64,000 nucleotides of DNA. Source: Thermoleophilaceae bacterium (lineage in GTDB: Bacteria; Actinomycetota; Thermoleophilia; Solirubrobacterales; Thermoleophilaceae). Where the stretch lies: assembly GCA_036378175.1 (NCBI GenBank), contig DASUWY010000047.1, positions 33,292-97,291 of the forward strand, read 5' to 3'. Shown in pieces: positions 27,421 through 34,919 of the stretch (positions are counted from its first letter, which is position 1; every line of letters starts with the position of its first letter). A model generated the notes under the pieces. It worked only from the letters and a program-made list of their open reading frames with translations. It searched no databases and was not told the origin of the DNA. The position numbers and the translations under genes are program-made.

Positions 27421-28805
27421 CGAGGCGCCTGTTCGCGTTGCCGCTTGCGCTGGTGGCGCTGGCGCTCGGACCTGCCGTGGCCCGGGCGGCCACCGTGGAC
27501 AACAGCGGTGACGATCTGGTGGGCAACCCCGCCAACTGCCTCACGCCGGGCAACTGCACGCTGCGCGACGCCGTGGCCGGCGGCGGCACGATCGACTTCG
27601 CTCCCGGGCTCGGGCCGATCCAGCTCACGTCCACGCTCACCGTCAGCTCCACGGGCGTGACCATCTCGGATCCCGAAGGCGACGTGACGGTGGGCCCGTC
27701 CGGAAGCGTCGATCCGCTGGTGGACTTCGCCGCCGGAAACGCTCTCGTGAAGGGCGTGACCTTCACCAACCCGGGCGGCACGGGAATCAAGGTCGACGAC
27801 GGCGTGACCGGCGTAAAGATCCAGCGGAGCCCGATCTTCAACGTCACCACTCCCATCGCGCTCGGCACCGGCTCGAACGGGGGCATAGCCGCTCCCACCG
27901 GCCTGAAGATAGGCCCGCGGCAGCCGGACGGCACGCTGCCCGTCACCGGCACCGCGCCGGGCGACGCGCGGGTGGACGTGTACTCGGGCGATCCCGCCGG
28001 CACCACCGCCACGAAGTTCCTGGGTGCCACCACCGCGAGCGGGTCGGGCTCGTTCTCGCTCGTGCCGAATCCCGAGCTCACGCCGGGCACGAAGGTGAGC
28101 GCCACGAGCACGGGCGCGGGCACGTCGCGCTACTCCGAGACCGCCACCGTGCCCGCCGACATCGCCTCGCCCAGCCTCAGGACGGCGTTCGCCTTCAGCA
28201 CGAACGAGGTGATCGTGATCCCGAGCGAGCCCCTTGCGGCCGGATCGCTCAACCTCAGCGACTTCAGCCTTCAGATGGCGGGTGTTCCGCGGGCGATCGT
28301 GCAGGGCGCCGTGTCGCCGGACGGCGGGCGGGTCTATCTGATCTCGTCGCAGCCGTGGGGCCCGGGTGAGGCGGGCGGCATCTCGCTCACCGGCCCCGGC
28401 GTGCTCACGGACGCCGCCGGCAACTTCAACACCGCCACGAGCCCGGTGGGCGTGGGCGCCGCGCCCGGCGACTTCCAGGCGCCCGTGGTTCAGAACCTCA
28501 AGCTCACGCCGTCCAAGCCGTGCCTGATCAAGAGCCGCAGGTGCAGGCATCCCGGCATCACGATCAGCTTCATCACCAATGAGCCGGGCAAGGCCGTGGT
28601 GGTGATCAACCGCGCGAGCAACCGCCGCGCGGGCGAGTTCGTGAAGAAGGTGGCGAAGGCCGGCGTGGTGAAGATCAAGTGGCACGGCACGATCCACGGC
28701 CGCCGGCTGCGCGCGGGCCGTTACGTGGTGGAAGTGTCGATGGAGGACCTGGTGGGCAACGTCACCGACAGCCCGCCGTTCCAGGTCATCCACATCCGCC
28801 GCTAG
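27417..28805 (+). CDS. Secreted right-handed beta-helix/CSLREA-like protein
   Basis: A 462-residue protein with a signal peptide (RRLFALPLALVALALGPAVA, cleavage near ARA-A). The mature N-terminus has LTPGNCTLRDAVAGGGTIDF, the CSLREA-like pattern found in secreted pectin-lyase-fold proteins. It continues with short beta-helix-like repeats, a bacterial Ig-like middle and a C-terminal Arg/Lys-rich domain (KAVVVINRASNRRAGEFVKK). Function is unknown. It is probably cell-surface or extracellular. The GTG start overlaps the NUDIX stop, an unusual coupling between a cytosolic and a secreted protein. Confidence 0.72.
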   Translation: MTRRLFALPLALVALALGPAVARAATVDNSGDDLVGNPANCLTPGNCTLRDAVAGGGTIDFAPGLGPIQLTSTLTVSSTGVTISDPEGDVTVGPSGSVDPLVDFAAGNALVKGVTFTNPGGTGIKVDDGVTGVKIQRSPIFNVTTPIALGTGSNGGIAAPTGLKIGPRQPDGTLPVTGTAPGDARVDVYSGDPAGTTATKFLGATTASGSGSFSLVPNPELTPGTKVSATSTGAGTSRYSETATVPADIASPSLRTAFAFSTNEVIVIPSEPLAAGSLNLSDFSLQMAGVPRAIVQGAVSPDGGRVYLISSQPWGPGEAGGISLTGPGVLTDAAGNFNTATSPVGVGAAPGDFQAPVVQNLKLTPSKPCLIKSRRCRHPGITISFITNEPGKAVVVINRASNRRAGEFVKKVAKAGVVKIKWHGTIHGRRLRAGRYVVEVSMEDLVGNVTDSPPFQVIHIRR

Positions 28806-28866
28806 GTGCGCTGACCGATGCGTTGCAGCGTCAAGGGATGACGGGGATGCGAACGAAAGCTGTCTC

Positions 28867-29808
28867 GTGGCCATCGCCGCGCGACCCCCGCAGACCCTTC
28901 CGTTCGAGCACCTGATGCTGGACTTCCTGGCCTATCTCGAGTTCGAGCGCGGCCTCTCGCGCAACACCCTCGAGGCGTACCGCTCCGACCTGCTGCAGTT
29001 CGGCCGCTTCCTCGAGAAGCGCGGCACCTCGGCGGTCACCGCCTCGAGCGCCGACGTGTCCGACTTCCTCGCGGGGCTCGCCCAGGGGAATGGCAAGCCG
29101 CCCGCCTCCACGGCCACGATCCACCGCAAGGCCGCCTGCCTGCGCTCGTTCTACCGGCACCTGCGCCGCGAGGGCGTGCGCGACTCCGATCCCACCGCTG
29201 CTCTGAGCGCGCCCCGCCGCGGGCGGAAGCTGCCGCACGTGCTCACGCGCGACGAGGTGAACCGGCTGCTCTCACAGCCGAAGGGCACGGAGCCCGCCGA
29301 CCTGCGCGACCGTGCCCTGCTCGAGACCATGTACGCCTGCGGGCTGCGCGCCTCCGAGACGATTGGGCTCGAGCTGCGCGACATCGACCTCGAGGAGCAG
29401 GTGCTCCGAGCCCGCGGCAAGGGCTCGAAGGAGCGGATCGTGCCCATCGGCCGCAAGGCGGTGGAGGCGCTCCGCGCCTACCTCGAGCGCGGTCGCCCGC
29501 GGCTCGTGGGCAGCCGGCCCGAGCCGCACCTGTTCGTGAACTTCCGCGGCGGCGCGCTCACCCGCCAGGGCCTCTACAAGATCGTTCGCCGCCACGCCAT
29601 CCGCGCGGGCCTCGCCGACCGGATGAGCCCGCACACGCTGCGCCACACCTTCGCCACGCATCTGCTCTCGGGCGGCTGCGACCTCCGCTCGGTGCAGGAG
29701 ATGCTCGGCCACGCCGACGTGTCCACCACGCAGCTCTACACCCACCTGTCGAGCCAGCGCCTGAAGGACGTGTACTTCAGGGCGCACCCGCGGGCCACAA
29801 CGAGCTGA
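28867..29808 (+). CDS. xerD: Tyrosine recombinase XerD
   Basis: The 313-residue recombinase has an N-terminal SAM-like core-binding domain (FLAYLEFERGLSRNTLEAYR) and the catalytic set: Arg in CGLRASE, Lys in GKGSKERIVPI, HTLRHTFATHLL (His-x-x-Arg), LGHADVSTTQLYTHL (His and nucleophile Tyr). XerC/XerD resolve chromosome dimers at dif. The place after NUDIX and the length fit XerD rather than a mobile-element integrase. The GTG at 28867 is the best start. Confidence 0.94.
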   Translation: MAIAARPPQTLPFEHLMLDFLAYLEFERGLSRNTLEAYRSDLLQFGRFLEKRGTSAVTASSADVSDFLAGLAQGNGKPPASTATIHRKAACLRSFYRHLRREGVRDSDPTAALSAPRRGRKLPHVLTRDEVNRLLSQPKGTEPADLRDRALLETMYACGLRASETIGLELRDIDLEEQVLRARGKGSKERIVPIGRKAVEALRAYLERGRPRLVGSRPEPHLFVNFRGGALTRQGLYKIVRRHAIRAGLADRMSPHTLRHTFATHLLSGGCDLRSVQEMLGHADVSTTQLYTHLSSQRLKDVYFRAHPRATTS

Positions 29809-29809
29809 A

Positions 29810-29815
29810 TACCCT
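29810..29815 (+). promoter_or_regulatory. Putative -10 box of leaderless mutM
   Basis: TACCCT lies 9 nt before ATG 29825, without a Shine-Dalgarno sequence. Confidence 0.35.
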
Positions 29816-29824
29816 CGGGTGTAG

Positions 29825-30685
29825 ATGCCCGAGCTTCCCGAAGTAGAGACGATCCGCCGCCAGCTCGCCCCCGCCGTGGAGGGCCGCGTGCTCGAGCGGA
29901 TGGAGGTGCTGGACGCGCGCTGGTGCGAGCCGGCGGCGCCGGAGGAGGTGGCGGACGCTGTGCGCGGCCGCCGCGTGGAGCGCCTGTCGCGGCGCGGGAA
30001 GTACCTGATCTGGGAGCTCGAGGACGAGGTCTATCTCGCCATGCATCTGCGCATGACGGGCAACCTGCTCGTGGTTCCGGAGGCCGAGGACTCGGCGGAC
30101 CGCCCGCACCTGCGCGTGCGGCTCGTGCTCAGCGAGGGCAAGCGCGTGCTGTTCGTGGACGTGCGGCGCTTCGGCACCGGGATCGTGCTGCTCGGCGAGG
30201 CGGCTCTCGAGGAGTACTTCTCGTCCCGCCTGGGAGTGGAGCCGCTCAGCCCTGAGTTCACCGCGGACGCTCTGCGCGCTCTGGCGCGCGGCCGCAAGGC
30301 GCCGGTGAAGGCGTTCCTGCTCTCGCAGGAGCGCGTGGCGGGCGTGGGGAACATCTACGCGGACGAGGCGCTCTTCCGTGCGCGCATCCATCCGCTGCGC
30401 CCGGTGGGGACCCTGAAGCGCGCGCAGATCGTCGCGTTGCGGGACGCGGTTGTGGAATCGCTCGAGGCCGGCATCGACGCCAAGGGCGCCTCGATCGACG
30501 ACTTCCGCCATACCGACGGCGCTCAGGGCTCGTTCCAGGACCGCTTCCTGATCCACCTGCGCGAGGGCGAGCCCTGCGTTCGCTGCGGCAACACCGTGAA
30601 GAAGATGCGCGCCGCGGGGCGCGGCACGTACGTGTGCGAGCGCTGCCAGCCGCGGCCGCGGCAGCTGGGCGGTCATACTCGCTGA
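29825..30685 (+). CDS. mutM: Formamidopyrimidine-DNA glycosylase
   Basis: The 286-residue glycosylase/AP lyase removes 8-oxoguanine and ring-opened purines. It starts PELPEVETIRRQL with the catalytic Pro and Glu directly after the initiator Met, has the helix-two-turn-helix segment with VAGVGNIYADEALF, and ends in the zinc finger CVRCGN...CERCQPRP. Lys in SRRGKYLIW is the conserved beta-lyase lysine. Being next to xerD is common in related genomes. The following OsmC gene starts right after the TGA. Confidence 0.95.
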   Translation: MPELPEVETIRRQLAPAVEGRVLERMEVLDARWCEPAAPEEVADAVRGRRVERLSRRGKYLIWELEDEVYLAMHLRMTGNLLVVPEAEDSADRPHLRVRLVLSEGKRVLFVDVRRFGTGIVLLGEAALEEYFSSRLGVEPLSPEFTADALRALARGRKAPVKAFLLSQERVAGVGNIYADEALFRARIHPLRPVGTLKRAQIVALRDAVVESLEAGIDAKGASIDDFRHTDGAQGSFQDRFLIHLREGEPCVRCGNTVKKMRAAGRGTYVCERCQPRPRQLGGHTR

Positions 30686-31204
30686 ATGGACCTTCGCGCT
30701 ACACAGCAACCACTCAAGGACGCCTACCGGATGGATCCGGAGAAGGCGCAGATCACGCTCACGGCCCGCGGCGGCGACGCAGACGACGGGCCGATCTCCT
30801 GCTCGGTCGACATCGGCCGCATGATCTACGAGGCGCAGGCGCACCCCGGCGTCGGCGGACCCGGGACGGGCGCCTGCTCGGGGGACCTGCTGCTGGGCGC
30901 GCTCGCCGCCTGCGCGCAGCTCACCTGCCAGATGGTGGCCACCGCCATGGGGCTGAGCGTGAACAGCATCGAGACGGTGGTGGAGGGGGACCTCGACCTT
31001 CGTGGCACGCTCGGCCTCGACCGTGAGGTGGGCGCCGGCTTCCAGGCGATCCGCGTGCGCTTCGAGGTGGACGCGCCTGAGGCGACGGAAGAGGACCTCG
31101 AAGCGCTGCATCGCAAGGCTGAGCGCTACTGCACCGTCTTCCAGACGCTGGCGAACAGACCGGCCGAGCTCACCACCGAGATGGCGGCGGCTCGGCCGGC
31201 CTGA
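30686..31204 (+). CDS. OsmC/Ohr-like protein
   Basis: The 172-residue protein has the OsmC helix AALAACAQLTCQMVATAMGL, with two cysteines in the helix, and a late cysteine in AERYCTVFQTLAN, which gives the normal peroxidatic/resolving pair. This contrasts with the other OsmC protein at 7547. It would reduce organic hydroperoxides in the cytoplasm. The ATG directly follows the mutM stop, which makes an oxidative-damage pair with mutM plausible. Confidence 0.85.
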   Translation: MDLRATQQPLKDAYRMDPEKAQITLTARGGDADDGPISCSVDIGRMIYEAQAHPGVGGPGTGACSGDLLLGALAACAQLTCQMVATAMGLSVNSIETVVEGDLDLRGTLGLDREVGAGFQAIRVRFEVDAPEATEEDLEALHRKAERYCTVFQTLANRPAELTTEMAAARPA

Positions 31205-31226
31205 GCCCTCGGGTACGAGCCTCAGC

Positions 31227-31724
31227 TCAGGAGCGCACTTCCTGGGCGCTCTCACGAGCGCTGTCCGCCAGCTGCTCGCCGTGCTCGCGGCCGCTCTCCT
31301 TCGCGGTCTCCGCCGCGCTCTGCGCAGCGTCCTGAGCCACCTGCTTGCCGCGCTCGAGGGCCTCCTGCCCAGTCTCGGCGGCCTGCTGCTTCAGCTGGTC
31401 CGCCATCGGGCCGAGCTTCTCGTCCTCCACCTTCGAGGACGGCACGAGCATGCCCGCCACGAAACCCACGGCCACGGCGCCGAGCGCCAGCCCGATCGGG
31501 TTCTCCTGGGCAACGCCCACGGCCTGCCTGGCGCCGCCCTTTACGTCATCCGGGTCGGGGGTTGCGCCCGAGATCCTCTCGCGGAGGCGGCCGGTCTTCT
31601 CCTGCACCGACTCCTTTGCGCGTGCACGGACGTCCGTCTTGTAGCCGATCGCCTCCACGGTGCCGCCCATCTGGTTGCGCGTCTGCTCTATGTCCCGGCG
31701 GATTGCCTCTGGGTCTTGGCCCAT
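31227..31724 (-). CDS. DUF3618 membrane-associated protein
   Basis: The 165-residue protein starts with the DUF3618 motif (DPEAIRRDIEQTRNQMGGTV, then YKTDVRARAKESV), has a central hydrophobic segment (IGLALGAVAVGFVAGMLVPS) and a long amphipathic, Ala/Glu/Gln-rich C-terminal coil that resembles LEA or apolipoprotein-like repeats (AAETGQEALERGKQVAQDAA). Proteins like this are found with holin-X and ElaB/DUF883-like genes in stress loci. The start lies inside the upstream gene (37-bp overlap). Confidence 0.8.
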   Translation of the reverse strand: MGQDPEAIRRDIEQTRNQMGGTVEAIGYKTDVRARAKESVQEKTGRLRERISGATPDPDDVKGGARQAVGVAQENPIGLALGAVAVGFVAGMLVPSSKVEDEKLGPMADQLKQQAAETGQEALERGKQVAQDAAQSAAETAKESGREHGEQLADSARESAQEVRS

Positions 31725-32110
31725 TGGACGTCCTCCTTAACTGTCTCGACGGTTTTTTCGGGTACCGGCGGCGTGGCCTCCTGCACCTTGTCCCTGCCAC
31801 GCATGGCGAGGACCCCGGCAACTGCCGCCCACAGGGCGGTGACGATCAGCGCGGCCAGCCAGTCGGCCACCGCGTGGTTGAGCGCGAGGATCAGGCAGGC
31901 GGTGAGCGCGCCCAGGCTGAGCAGCCCGGTGACGCCCGCGGCGCCGAACATCCCGGCACCGGTTCCCGCCTTCTTGCCCTTCTCGGTCAGCTCCGCCTTG
32001 GCGAGCTCGAGCTCCTGGCGGACGAGCTGGGTGGTCTCGTTCGAGAGCCGCTTGAGCAGCTCGCCTATCGGTTCCTGCCGCAGGTCGTTGCTGTTTGTCT
32101 CGCCGGTCAT
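31688..32110 (-). CDS. Phage holin family (Holin-X, YqjE-like) membrane protein
   Basis: The 140-residue protein has an N-terminal amphipathic helix (IGELLKRLSNETTQLVRQEL then ELAKAELTEKGKKAG) and two membrane segments (AGVTGLLSLGALTACLILAL and LAALIVTALWAAVAGVLAM), the pattern of the actinobacterial Holin-X/YqjE family. Despite the name these are chromosomal membrane proteins, and no phage genes are near. It is coupled to the upstream gene by an ATGA overlap at 32107-32110. Confidence 0.83.
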   Translation of the reverse strand: MTGETNSNDLRQEPIGELLKRLSNETTQLVRQELELAKAELTEKGKKAGTGAGMFGAAGVTGLLSLGALTACLILALNHAVADWLAALIVTALWAAVAGVLAMRGRDKVQEATPPVPEKTVETVKEDVQWAKTQRQSAGT

Positions 32111-32637
32111 GGCGAGTAGCTCCCCGGCGCGGGCACGTCCACGGGGCCGCGCGGCGCCATCGTGGCCGGCGGCGACTCGGCGTACTGCCGGCTCACGCCG
32201 TCCTGCCCTGATGCGGCGCCGTTGGTCCTGCCCGTGCCGCCCTGGCGAGAAGCCTGGTAGCGGTCGCGGCTCGAGGCCTTGAGGAAGCGTGACGCCATGA
32301 ACCCGAGGGCCATTCCCGCAGCCACCACGGCCCAGGGCTGACGGCGGCCGAAGTCCTCCACGTCGTTCAGGATCCGATCGGAGTCGGAATCCTTCAGGTA
32401 GCCGCCGAGCCGCTCGGCCCGCTCGGCCAGCTGATCCGCGATCTCAGCCGGACGCTCCTTGCCCTGGCGCCGCAGCTCCTGGCCGACGCTGCGAGCGTCC
32501 GCCGCGGCGGAGGACACGCTTTCACCTGCCTGGGTTGAGCGCTGATCCACCTGCTCGCGTGCGCGGCCCCTGGCCTGCGCGCCCGCGTCCTGCACTTTCT
32601 CGCGGGCCTGTTCCTTTGCATCCTGCACTTGCTCCAT
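32107..32637 (-). CDS. Coiled-coil membrane protein (DUF883/ElaB-like)
   Basis: The 176-residue protein begins with an amphipathic region of Ala/Gln/Glu/Arg repeats (EQVQDAKEQAREKVQDAG...), has a single membrane segment near residue 115 (WAVVAAGMALGFMASRFL) and a polar, Pro/Gly-rich tail. It resembles ElaB/DUF883 ribosome- or membrane-associated stress proteins. ATG 32637 is chosen because of the strong AGGAGGAG site just upstream. A longer frame exists to 32721. It is the first gene of the three-gene stress-type unit. Confidence 0.7.
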   Translation of the reverse strand: MEQVQDAKEQAREKVQDAGAQARGRAREQVDQRSTQAGESVSSAAADARSVGQELRRQGKERPAEIADQLAERAERLGGYLKDSDSDRILNDVEDFGRRQPWAVVAAGMALGFMASRFLKASSRDRYQASRQGGTGRTNGAASGQDGVSRQYAESPPATMAPRGPVDVPAPGSYSP

Positions 32638-32763
32638 CGGGAGCCTCCTCCTTGCGTGTTGCGAAGGGTGTAGGTCTGACCGGAGCCGGATGAACCAAAC
32701 CGGGGCGGGGCTGTAACCCAAAAAGCTGGCGCGCTGGCACTCGGCATCTAGATTGAAGATCTA

Positions 32764-32780
32764 TATAGTTGCGCAATGTG
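32764..32780 (+). promoter_or_regulatory. -10 box and TTGCGCAA palindrome at the MarR start
   Basis: TATAGT at 32764-32769 lies 8 nt before GTG 32778 and overlaps the perfect palindrome TTGCGCAA at 32769-32776. A repressor bound here would cover the -10 box and the start codon. This is a likely autoregulatory operator for the MarR gene and its MFS partner. Confidence 0.45.
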
Positions 32781-33221
32781 ACTACCCGAAACGCTGCAGC
32801 GCTTGATGTCGCGGCCGCCCTCCCTCAGCGGGCGGCGCGCCTCAGCCGCCTGCTCTGGCGCCACTCCGACGGCTCGCTGTCCCGCACCGAGGCGGGCGTG
32901 CTCAGCACGCTCTCCGAAGGTCCGCGGCGCATCACCGAGCTCGCGGAATTCGAGGGCCTCGCACAGCCCACCATCACCGTGCTGGTGGGCAAGCTGGAGG
33001 AGCGCGGCCTCGTCTCGCGCGGCCGAGATACCTCCGACGGGCGAGTGGTGCTCGTGGATATCACCGGCGAGGGCCGGGTAGCCCTCGATCAGCTTCGCGC
33101 GGCCTACCGCGAGGTGCTGGACGAGCGCATGGCCTCAATGACAGAGAAAGAGGTCGCGGCGCTGCGCGCGGCCACCGACACGCTGGGAGCGCTCGTCGAT
33201 GCGCTTCAGCAGGGGGATTGA
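32778..33221 (+). CDS. MarR family transcriptional regulator
   Basis: A 147-residue winged-helix protein with RLLWRHSDGSLSRTEAGVLS, the recognition helix LAQPTITVLVGKLEERGLVS and the wing RGRDTSDGRVVLVDITGEG. The GTG at 32778 follows the -10 box by 8 nt. An in-frame TTG at 32769 is less likely as it overlaps that box. The gene is 3 bp from the MFS-Usp gene and divergent from the stress trio (140 bp between the starts), so it probably represses the exporter and perhaps itself. Confidence 0.88.
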   Translation: MTTRNAAALDVAAALPQRAARLSRLLWRHSDGSLSRTEAGVLSTLSEGPRRITELAEFEGLAQPTITVLVGKLEERGLVSRGRDTSDGRVVLVDITGEGRVALDQLRAAYREVLDERMASMTEKEVAALRAATDTLGALVDALQQGD

Positions 33222-33224
33222 CGA

Positions 33225-34919
33225 ATGACTTCAACCGAGCCGGGGGGCTTCTTCTCGCAGCCGAAGGCCGTGTGGGCCGTGGCGTTCGCGGCCGTGGTGT
33301 CCTTCATGGGCCTTGGGCTGGTGGACCCCATCCTGCCCGCGATCGCGCACGACCTGAAGGCGTCCCCGAGCGACGTGGAGCTGCTCTTCACGAGCTACTT
33401 CGCGATCACCGGCCTGTCGATGCTGGTGACGAGCGCGGTGGCCAGCCGCATCGGCCCGAAGCGCACGATGCTCGCGGGACTGGTGCTGATCATCGCCTTC
33501 AGTGCGCTCGCGGGAGCGTCGAACAGCATCGGCGCGATCGTCGGCCTGCGCGCTGGCTGGGGCCTCGGCAACGCGCTCTTCATCGCCACCTCGCTCTCGG
33601 TGATCATCGGCTCGGCGAGCGGCGGCGTGGCCGGTGCGGTGATGATCTACGAGGCCGCGCTCGGCCTTGGCATCTCCGTCGGACCGCTCCTCGGTGGCGA
33701 GCTGGGCGGCATCAGCTGGCGCGGCCCGTTCTTCGGCGTTGCCGTCCTGATGACGATCGGGCTGGTGGCAACCGCGGTCTTCCTCGAGCGCACGCCCGCG
33801 CCCGCGCGGCGCATCTCCGTGATGGCGCCCCTGCGCGCGCTGCGCCACCGCGCCACGCGCGGCAGCGGGCTCACCGCCGTCTTCTACAACTTCGGCTTCT
33901 TCACCCTGCTCGCCTACACGCCGTTCCCGCTCGGGCTCGGCGCACACCAGCTCGGCTACGTGTTCTGCGCCTGGGGCGTGATGCTCGCGATCTTCGCGGT
34001 GTTCGTCGCGCCGCGCGTGTCGCGGCGGTTCGGCGACATCCGCGGGCTCGGCGCGGCCCTCGCGGGGCTCGCCGTGATCCTCGCGGCGATGGGCGTGTTC
34101 CACGCCTCGCAGACCGCGCTGATCGTGTGCGTGGTCGTCGCCGGCACGGTGCTCGGCCTCACCAACACGCTGATGACGCAGGTGGTGATGGAGTCGGCTC
34201 CGGTGGAGCGGCCCATCGCGAGCGCGGCGTACAGCTTCGTGCGCTTCTGCGGCGGCGCGATCGCGCCGTTCGTGGCCGGAAAGCTCGGCGAGCACGTGAG
34301 CGTGCAGTCGCCGTTCTACCTGGGCGCGGGCATGACGGCCATTGGCGTCGGAGTGCTCTGGTTCCACCGCCACTCCCTGGCGCCGGTTAGGACCGAGACG
34401 CCCGCGACTGCTCCGGCTCCGCTGCGCCCCGAGCGCGCCCCGATGGTGGTGGCGCTGGGCGGTGCCGCGGACCAGGTGGCCGCGATGACCGTGCCGCTCG
34501 CGCGCGCTCGCGGCTCCGCCGTGCACGTGCTGCACGTGATCGAGACCGAGGTGGTGGCGGGCGAGAACGCGATCGAGCTGGAGACCCCTGGCGAAGCCGC
34601 AGAGGCGCTCGCTCGCTCGATGGAGACGCTGCGCGAGGCGGGCGTGCCCGTGACGGGCGAGCTGCTGCGCAGCGTGGGCGGCCATGCCGATGTGGCGAGC
34701 GCGATCCTGCGCCGTTCGGCGGAGCTTGCGGCAGGGCTCATCGTGGTCGGTCCGGACACGCGCCGCGGGCTGCTCGGGCCGGGCGTGACCGCCGAGATCG
34801 CGGCCCACTCGCCCACCCACGTGGTGGTGATCAATCCCGCGGCGGGTGCGCTCGGCACGCCCCTTCCGGTGCCGGCCGCGGTGAGCGATCCGCACGAGCT
34901 GTGGGAGCGCTCGGCCTAG
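33225..34919 (+). CDS. MFS transporter fused to a universal stress protein domain
   Basis: The 564-residue protein has a 12-segment MFS drug-exporter part (about 1-385; loop motif ASRIGPKRTML, GLGLVDPILPAIAHDLKAS) and a C-terminal UspA-like alpha/beta domain (about 405-545; PMVVALGGAADQVAAMTVPL, AAGLIVVGPDTRRGLLGPG, THVVVIN). The Usp ATP loop G-x2-G-x9-G is only partly kept. The fusion suggests transport gated by a nucleotide or stress signal. It is co-transcribed with the MarR gene. Its TAG shares CTAG with the convergent ankyrin gene. Confidence 0.85.
   Translation: MTSTEPGGFFSQPKAVWAVAFAAVVSFMGLGLVDPILPAIAHDLKASPSDVELLFTSYFAITGLSMLVTSAVASRIGPKRTMLAGLVLIIAFSALAGASNSIGAIVGLRAGWGLGNALFIATSLSVIIGSASGGVAGAVMIYEAALGLGISVGPLLGGELGGISWRGPFFGVAVLMTIGLVATAVFLERTPAPARRISVMAPLRALRHRATRGSGLTAVFYNFGFFTLLAYTPFPLGLGAHQLGYVFCAWGVMLAIFAVFVAPRVSRRFGDIRGLGAALAGLAVILAAMGVFHASQTALIVCVVVAGTVLGLTNTLMTQVVMESAPVERPIASAAYSFVRFCGGAIAPFVAGKLGEHVSVQSPFYLGAGMTAIGVGVLWFHRHSLAPVRTETPATAPAPLRPERAPMVVALGGAADQVAAMTVPLARARGSAVHVLHVIETEVVAGENAIELETPGEAAEALARSMETLREAGVPVTGELLRSVGGHADVASAILRRSAELAAGLIVVGPDTRRGLLGPGVTAEIAAHSPTHVVVINPAAGALGTPLPVPAAVSDPHELWERSA

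Noticed and set aside
28867..29808. Mobile-element integrase
   Set aside because: The tyrosine recombinase sits in the conserved pyrG-NUDIX-xerD backbone and has XerD length and motifs.
31688..32110. Prophage remnant suggested by a holin-family gene
   Set aside because: The Holin-X/YqjE family is chromosomal, and no terminase, capsid, tail, integrase or lysin gene is present.
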